Made by a program: the position numbers and the translations under genes
Shown here: positions 40,632 through 45,380 of the stretch, piece after piece
Position numbering within the stretch: position 1 is the stretch's first letter
Layout of the letters: each line of letters starts with the position of its first letter
The notes under the pieces: model-generated
The model's input: only the letters and a program-made list of their open reading frames with translations
Told to the model about the DNA's origin: nothing
Databases searched by the model: none
NCBI GenBank assembly: GCA_016209035.1
Contig: JACQWX010000051.1
Location: forward strand, 1-45,380
Length of the DNA stretch: 45,380 nt
From: Elusimicrobiota bacterium
GTDB taxonomy: Bacteria > Elusimicrobiota > Elusimicrobia > UBA1565 > UBA9628
Direction of reading: 5' to 3'

Positions 40632-42607
40632 GCATCCTCGACGCGCAGGATGTGGGCGGGCCGCACGGCCGGATCGAGGCGCACGTAGTTGCGCTCCCCC
40701 CACCGGTAGACCTGGCCGTCCAGGAGGTCCTTCACGCGGAACTCCCGCCAGCCGGGCCTGCCGAGAGCGTCCGGGGGCACGGTGACGGTGCATGCCTGCG
40801 GCCGCAGGGGGTCCAGGTTGACCGCCACGAGCAGGACGTTGGAGCGGTCCGGGGCGCTCTTGGAGAAGAAGAGGATGTTCTCGTTGTCCGCGGGCAGGAA
40901 CCGCACGTTCGAGAGCTCTTGGAGGGCCGGGTTCTCGCGGCGGATGCGGTTGACCGCGGCCACGAGGCCTTTGATGTTGCCGGGCTTGTCCCAATCGCGC
41001 GGCTTGATCTGGTATTTCTCGGAATCGAGGTACTCCTCCCTGCCTGGCAGGGCCGCGTTCTCGCACAGCTCGAACCCCGAATAGACGCCGTAGGACGGGG
41101 AGAGGGTCGCGGCGAGGATGAGCCTCATGCGGAAGGCGGGCGGGCCGCCGGTCTGCAGGATGGGCGAAAGGATGTCGGGGGTGTTGGCGAAGAAGTTCGG
41201 ACGGAAGTAGTCCCGGCCGGGGCCGTCGGCGAGCTCTTGGAGGTATTCCGTGAGCTCGCGCTTCGTGTTGCGCCAGGTGAAATAGGTGTAGGACTGGGTG
41301 AAGCCCGCCTTGGCCAGGGCGTGCATCACGGGCGGCCGGGTGAATGCCTCGGCCAGGAACACGACCTCCGGGTCGCGGGATTGGACTTCGGTGATGAGCC
41401 AGCGCCAGAAGGCCAGCGGCTTGGTGTGCGGGTTGTCCACGCGGAAGATCTTGACCCCGTGCCCGATCCAGAACCTCATGACCTGGAGCATCTCGCGCCA
41501 GAGGCCTTCGCGCGCCGCGGTTGAGAAGTCCAGGGGGTAGATGTCCTGGTACTTCTTCGGCGGGTTCTCCGCGTACTTGATGGTCCCGTCGGGCCGGTGG
41601 AGGAACCATTCGGGGTGCTCCTTGACCCAGGGGTGGTCGGGGGAGCACTGGACCGCGAAATCCAAAGCGACCTCCAAGGAGAGCTTGCGCGCGGCCGAAA
41701 CGAAGCGGTCGAAGTCCTCCAGGGCGCCCAGGGACGGCTCGACCGCGGTGTGCCCGCCGTGCTCGTTGCCGATCGCCCAGGGACTCCCCGGGTCGTCCGG
41801 GCCGCACTCGAGGCTGTTGTTGCGTCCCTTGCGCGCCGTGCGGCCGACCGGATGGATCGGCGGCAGGTAGACGACGTCGAAGCCCATCCTCGCGATGTCC
41901 GGAAGCCTGGCCTCGGCGTCGCGGAAGGTGCCGCTCCGCCGAGGGTCGCTAGTCTGCGACCTCGGGAAGAACTCGTACCAGGCCCCGAAGCGCGCCAGGG
42001 GCCGGTCCGCGACGACCTCGAACTTGGGCGTCCGGGCCGCGTCGGTCCTGGAGTCGAGCCCTCGCATGACCTCCGGAGCTCCGCCGACGCTCGCGGCGGC
42101 GAGCGCCTCGGCGGGACTGCGGGCGGCGTCCAAGGCCCGCACGGCCGCCTCGACTGTCTTGTCCGCGCCACGGGCGCGGGAGAGGGCTTCGCGCAGGATC
42201 GAGATGCCCTCGAGCGCCTCGCTGCGCACGTCCGGCTGGCCGCCTTCGACGCGTTTCTTCAAGTCCGCGAGCCAGGAGGCGTAGCGGTCGGTCCAAGCCT
42301 CCACGGCGTAGAGATGGCGGCCGGGCTCGTCGAGCGGGAAGGCGCCCCGCCAGAGGTCGAGCCCCGGGTTGACCAGCTCCATGGGGGTTTCGCGCCAGGC
42401 GGTCTTGCCCGGCGCTCGGGAGAGCGCCACGGCGCGCAGGACCGAGTGGCCGTCCCGGAACGCGGTTGCTTCCACCTCGCAGGGCCGGCCGGCGGTGCGC
42501 TTGGCCGGGTAGCGGCCGGCGTCCACCGAAGGCGACACTGCCTCGATCACGATGGAAGATGCTGAGGATAACTCGGCCGGGGATTTCACGCGCTTGGAAC
42601 GGCTCAT
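40628..42607 (-). CDS. glgE: alpha-1,4-glucan:maltose-1-phosphate maltosyltransferase
   Basis: This gene encodes 659 residues, the normal length for GlgE (family GH13_3). It transfers maltosyl units from alpha-maltose-1-phosphate to the non-reducing end of alpha-1,4-glucan. Visible marks are the N-terminal beta domain, RFGAWYEFFPRS, YLPPIHPVGRTARKGRNN, HPEWFLHRPDGTIKYAENPPKKYQDIYPLDF, the nucleophile Asp391 in FRVDNPHTKP and the acid Glu420 in LAEAFTRP. The spacing of the last two is that of the Streptomyces enzyme (Asp394/Glu423). NTPDIL supplies the third Asp. The start is fixed by an ATGA overlap with glgM. It is the last gene of glgC-glgM-glgE. Confidence 0.96.
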   Translation of the reverse strand: MSRSKRVKSPAELSSASSIVIEAVSPSVDAGRYPAKRTAGRPCEVEATAFRDGHSVLRAVALSRAPGKTAWRETPMELVNPGLDLWRGAFPLDEPGRHLYAVEAWTDRYASWLADLKKRVEGGQPDVRSEALEGISILREALSRARGADKTVEAAVRALDAARSPAEALAAASVGGAPEVMRGLDSRTDAARTPKFEVVADRPLARFGAWYEFFPRSQTSDPRRSGTFRDAEARLPDIARMGFDVVYLPPIHPVGRTARKGRNNSLECGPDDPGSPWAIGNEHGGHTAVEPSLGALEDFDRFVSAARKLSLEVALDFAVQCSPDHPWVKEHPEWFLHRPDGTIKYAENPPKKYQDIYPLDFSTAAREGLWREMLQVMRFWIGHGVKIFRVDNPHTKPLAFWRWLITEVQSRDPEVVFLAEAFTRPPVMHALAKAGFTQSYTYFTWRNTKRELTEYLQELADGPGRDYFRPNFFANTPDILSPILQTGGPPAFRMRLILAATLSPSYGVYSGFELCENAALPGREEYLDSEKYQIKPRDWDKPGNIKGLVAAVNRIRRENPALQELSNVRFLPADNENILFFSKSAPDRSNVLLVAVNLDPLRPQACTVTVPPDALGRPGWREFRVKDLLDGQVYRWGERNYVRLDPAVRPAHILRVEDA

Positions 42608-43758
42608 CGGCGCTCCGCGAGGACCTCTTGGTAGAGCTTCTCGGTGCGCTCGGCGATGCTCGTCCAGGAGAAGTGGTCCTCCACCCTGCGGCGGCCGTTC
42701 TCGCCGAGCTTCTCGGCCAGGGGCCGGTCGCGCAGCAGGCGGTTGATGGCGTCGGCGAGCGCCCGGGGCTTGGCCGGCTCGACCAAGAGGCCCGTCTCCC
42801 CGTCCACCACGGTCTCGAGGATGCCCCCCACGGCGCTCGCCACCACGGGGGTCTTGCAGGCCATGGACTCCAGGTTGATGATGCCGAAGGGCTCGTAGAC
42901 GGAGGGGCAGGCGAACACCCGGGCGTTGCTGTAGAGCTCCACGTACTGCTCCTCGCGCAGGAGCGAGTTGATCCAGATGATGCGGGGCTGCTTGGCGATC
43001 TTGGCGCGGATCTCGTCCTCGAACTCCTTGGTGTCGGGCGCGCTGGTGCAGGCTACGCACTGCACCCCGTCGTCGAGGTACTGCACCGCCTCGACGAGGT
43101 GCTCGATGCCCTTCTGGCGGGAGACCCTTCCGACGAAGAGGACGTAGTCCTTGCCGATGTCGAAGGCCTTGCGGGTGCCGTCGGTCGAGAGCGGCCTGTA
43201 GAGGTTCAGGTCGATGCCGTTGTGGATTACGGCCACCTTCTCGGGCTTGACGCTGAAGTGCTTCAGCACGTCCTCGCGCGAGTGCTTCGAGACCGCGATG
43301 ACGCGGTCCGCGCTCTCGAGCGCCAGCTTCTCCGCCCAGGCCGAGAGCTGGTAGGACCGGCCGAGAGCCTCCTCCTTCCAAGGCCGCAGGGGCTCGAGGC
43401 TGTGCACGGTGGCGATGAACTTGATGCCGTAGAGGGTCTTGGCCATGAAGCCGGCCAAGGCGGCGTACCAGGTGTGGGTGTGCACCAGGTCGCTGTCCAT
43501 CTTGTCGCGCACCATGGACAAGGCCACCGAGAAGGTCCCGAGCACCGAGTTGAACTTGGGCTCCGTGCCCTCCCACATGCGCTCCCAGGCCCGGTAGCCC
43601 TTGACGGCCAGGGCGGGATCGCTCACATCAACCTCGCCGAAGCAGCGGACGTCCACCTGCATGCGCTTGGCCAGCTCGCGGGCCAGGAACTTGACGTGGA
43701 CGCCGGCGCCTCCGTAGACGTTGGGCGGGTACTCCCTGGAGATGATGGTCACCTTCAT
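42604..43758 (-). CDS. glgM: GT4 glycosyltransferase, maltose-1-phosphate synthase / glycogen synthase (actinobacterial type)
   Basis: This gene encodes 384 residues. It is a GT-B fold enzyme: MKVTIISREYPPNVYGGAGVHV at the N-terminus, DLVHTHTWYAALAG, LFVGRVSRQKGIEHLV, and the E-x7-E motif EPFGIINLE in the nucleotide-binding half. The length and the YPPNVYGGAGVHV start fit the GlgM (Corynebacterium GlgA) group better than classical GlgA of about 480 residues. In that group the enzyme joins ADP-glucose and glucose-1-phosphate to make maltose-1-phosphate. The next gene, glgE, uses exactly that product, which supports the assignment. It follows glgC by ten bases and overlaps glgE by four. Confidence 0.92.
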   Translation of the reverse strand: MKVTIISREYPPNVYGGAGVHVKFLARELAKRMQVDVRCFGEVDVSDPALAVKGYRAWERMWEGTEPKFNSVLGTFSVALSMVRDKMDSDLVHTHTWYAALAGFMAKTLYGIKFIATVHSLEPLRPWKEEALGRSYQLSAWAEKLALESADRVIAVSKHSREDVLKHFSVKPEKVAVIHNGIDLNLYRPLSTDGTRKAFDIGKDYVLFVGRVSRQKGIEHLVEAVQYLDDGVQCVACTSAPDTKEFEDEIRAKIAKQPRIIWINSLLREEQYVELYSNARVFACPSVYEPFGIINLESMACKTPVVASAVGGILETVVDGETGLLVEPAKPRALADAINRLLRDRPLAEKLGENGRRRVEDHFSWTSIAERTEKLYQEVLAERR

Positions 43759-43768
43759 GGCATCCCCC

Positions 43769-45052
43769 TCATGGCGCCGGGGTGCGCACGGTGTCCCCGG
43801 AGGGGACCTCGCGCGACGGCATCTCGGCCTCCCCCGCCCCCGGGTAGAGGATGCAGTTCCTGCCGATGCGGGCGCCCTCTGGCACGCGCACGTCCATCCC
43901 CAGCACCGTCGCGCCGCAGCTCAAGCTGCGCGGGAGCTCCTGGTTGGGCGGGGACTCGCCGCCGTGGCCCACGACCGCTCCCTTGCCGATGACGCAGCGC
44001 TTGTCGCAGACCATCTTGTCCGCCACCGCGCCTTCTTCGACCACGGTCCCGCTCCAGAGGATGGAGTCGCGCACGACCGCGCCCTTGCCCACCTTGACGC
44101 CGGGGGAGAGGACCGAGCGCTCCACCGTGCCCGCGATGTCGCAGTCCCCGCACACGACGGAGTCGCGCACCGCCGCGCCGGGCCGGTGCCGGGTCGGGGC
44201 CTGGACCGCGGCGCGGGGCGACCAGGGGCTCGTGCGCACGTTCCACGGGCCCATGTCCACCAGAGGGGGGTCTCCGAGCATGTCCTGGTGCGCCTGGAAG
44301 TAGGCGTCCAGGGTCCGGGCGTAGTCCCAGCGGCCGTGGTGGATCCAGCCGAAGGCCCGGCGGCGCTCGATGAGGCCCGGCAGGATCTCGTCGTAGATGT
44401 GATACGACTTCGGCGGCTGCGGGCTGTGGGCGTGGCGCCGGAGCTCGTCGACGAGCACCTCCCGGCGGAAGACGTACACGGTCATGGAGGCGAGGTTGGT
44501 CCGCGGATGCTTGGGCTTCTCCATGTAGCTGATGATGCGGCCTTCGGCGTTGATCTCCGCGATGCCGAACCGCGAGGGCTCGACGTCCACCGGCGTCACG
44601 GCCAGGGTGACGTCGGCGCCGTGCTCCTGGTGGAAGCGCAGGAGCGGCTCGTAGCTCATGCTGTAGGCGTGGTCGCCGGAGACGATGAGGACGTCGTCGG
44701 GCTGGTGGAGGTCGAGGTAGTCCATGTTCTGGAACAGGGCGTCCGCGGTGCCGCGGTACCATTCGGAGCCCGAGAGCTTGAGGTGCGGCGGCAGGACGCG
44801 GATGCTCCGACACGAGCCGACGAAGTCCCAGGCCAGGCCGATGCCGACGTGCTCCACCAAGGACGACGGCCGGTACTGCGTCAGGATGCCCACGTTCTCG
44901 ACGGACCCGGTGTTGGCCAGGTTGGTCAGTGCGAAGTCGATCATCCGGTACCTGCCGCCGAACACCACCGCCGACTTGGGACGCCGGAAGGTCAGGACGG
45001 ACAACTCCTGCGCGCGCCCTCCCGCGAACACGATCGCCAAGGTCTTCCTCAT
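43769..45052 (-). CDS. glgC: glucose-1-phosphate adenylyltransferase
   Basis: This gene encodes 427 residues. It makes ADP-glucose from ATP and glucose-1-phosphate, the committed step of bacterial glucan synthesis. The N-terminal Rossmann-like domain has VFAGGRAQELSVLTFRRPKSAVVFGGRYRMIDFALTN. The usual G-x-G-x-R-L loop is modified (GGRAQELS) but the Arg and Lys of the substrate site are present. GTADALFQN, VSGDHAYSM and YMEKPKHP follow, and a left-handed beta-helix with hexapeptide repeats (about 290-420) completes it. The ATG at 45052 has GGAGG six bases upstream. It leads the operon with glgM and glgE. Allosteric control by glycolytic intermediates is expected from the family. Confidence 0.95.
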   Translation of the reverse strand: MRKTLAIVFAGGRAQELSVLTFRRPKSAVVFGGRYRMIDFALTNLANTGSVENVGILTQYRPSSLVEHVGIGLAWDFVGSCRSIRVLPPHLKLSGSEWYRGTADALFQNMDYLDLHQPDDVLIVSGDHAYSMSYEPLLRFHQEHGADVTLAVTPVDVEPSRFGIAEINAEGRIISYMEKPKHPRTNLASMTVYVFRREVLVDELRRHAHSPQPPKSYHIYDEILPGLIERRRAFGWIHHGRWDYARTLDAYFQAHQDMLGDPPLVDMGPWNVRTSPWSPRAAVQAPTRHRPGAAVRDSVVCGDCDIAGTVERSVLSPGVKVGKGAVVRDSILWSGTVVEEGAVADKMVCDKRCVIGKGAVVGHGGESPPNQELPRSLSCGATVLGMDVRVPEGARIGRNCILYPGAGEAEMPSREVPSGDTVRTPAP

Positions 45053-45080
45053 GGGTCCCCTCCGTTTGCGCCGACAGGTC

Positions 45081-45086
45081 ATTATA
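45081..45086 (-). promoter_or_regulatory. -10 box of the glg operon
   Basis: A perfect TATAAT on the minus strand lies 28 bases before the glgC ATG. With a 17-base spacer the -35 position would fall on the last bases of the 139-bp repeat (GTCGAG), which is a poor match. An activator or an alternative sigma factor may be needed. Confidence 0.45.
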
Positions 45087-45103
45087 CTACTTGAGCCTCC
45101 CAA

Positions 45104-45242
45104 CTCGACCTCACCCAGTTTTTGACGGGCCCGTCTGGGGGCAAGCGTCCCGGCCTCTATCCGTCGGGGACGCGCTCGCCTAGAGGCGGCGCTCGGCTCT
45201 CGGCCTCCTGCATGCCCAAGTCGGCCTGCGAGACGCCCAGTC
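45104..45242 (-). repeat. 139-bp inverted repeat, right copy
   Basis: This is the reverse complement of 1-139 with one mismatch. It fills the gap between the partial gene at 45261 and the glgC promoter, and reads in the direction of glgC, as the left copy reads towards the TPR cassette. Confidence 0.93.
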
Positions 45243-45260
45243 GGACAGAGTCCGGGCCGC

Positions 45261-45380
45261 TTAAACCGCATCAAGCCCGCCTCCCTGGGTGAGGCTTGCA
45301 AGCAGGAGGATGTAGGCCAACCCTCCCGCTATCCGGTAGTACGCGAACTTCGGCGCAGGCCCGAAACTCGGATAGCTGGC
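45261..45380 (-). CDS. uppP: 3' end of a membrane protein, possibly undecaprenyl-diphosphatase
   Basis: Only the last 39 codons are inside the window, ending at TAA (45263-45261). They read ASYPSFGPAPKFAYYRIAGG and then a hydrophobic helix. An aromatic residue, YRI and a final membrane helix are how UppP/BacA proteins end, where the enzyme dephosphorylates undecaprenyl diphosphate in the inner membrane. With so little sequence another polytopic membrane protein is possible. It lies on the same strand as glgC, with the repeat copy between. Confidence 0.45.
   Translation of the reverse strand, partial: ASYPSFGPAPKFAYYRIAGGLAYILLLASLTQGGGLDAV

Noticed and set aside
1..45242. The whole window as a transposon bounded by the 139-bp inverted repeats
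   Set aside because: There is no transposase or integrase, the content is largely housekeeping and envelope genes, and one repeat coincides with the window edge.
1..45380. CRISPR arrays, tRNA or rRNA genes, riboswitches
   Set aside because: No regularly spaced repeats, cloverleaf with a CCA end, ribosomal RNA sequence or known riboswitch core was recognised on either strand.

Overview
The window is GC-rich and densely coded. It comes from a Gram-negative (diderm) bacterium: it encodes outer-membrane beta-barrel proteins, a lipoprotein, a periplasmic adaptor, TolC-like helical tracts and many signal peptides. The mix of a giant secreted protein, a homologue of the chlamydial protease CPAF, a GlgE-type glucan operon and many TPR proteins fits an uncultured lineage such as Elusimicrobiota. 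That placement is a guess from gene style; no rRNA or marker gene is present to test it.

Layout. (1) 1-3041: a small cassette of two TPR proteins around a lower-GC unknown gene, with ATGA couplings, a strong promoter and a 23-bp direct repeat on each side. (2) 3040-4626: a CoA-pyrophosphatase Nudix gene and a YddG-like exporter, divergent. (3) 4610-9930, minus strand: a 978-residue TPR protein, metF and a Ycf46-like AAA ATPase in one unit. (4) 9948-16323, minus strand: five tightly coupled genes for a periplasmic adaptor, an outer-membrane barrel, a lipoprotein, a double CsgG-like protein and a caspase-like/Ser-Thr kinase fusion. This is the best candidate for an undescribed envelope-spanning signalling system. 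(5) 16344-20195: a degenerate 5'-nucleotidase-like protein fused to a barrel, and an aldo/keto reductase. (6) 20225-21154: a RelE/Phd toxin-antitoxin pair, a ClpS remnant and the promoter of the next gene. (7) 21155-32890: one 11.7-kb gene for a 3,911-residue secreted protein with several TolC-like tracts. (8) 33249-37644: a zinc-ribbon membrane protein and a beta-CASP metallo-hydrolase, divergent from a DinG-type helicase. (9) 37835-40631: a CPAF-like protease and a pyruvate-kinase C-terminal-domain protein. (10) 40628-45052, minus strand: glgC-glgM-glgE, which together make maltose-1-phosphate and extend alpha-glucan from it. (11) 45104-45380: a copy of the 139-bp repeat that opens the window, inverted, then the 3' end of a probable uppP.

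Three features cut across regions. A 59-bp palindromic element sits in frame inside two unrelated genes (kinase and helicase), like the palindromic elements of Rickettsia. Further perfect hairpins lie inside the giant gene. Several genes have a -10 box only 6-8 bases before the start codon and no Shine-Dalgarno sequence, which points to leaderless mRNAs. No tRNA, rRNA, CRISPR array, transposase or integrase was found.
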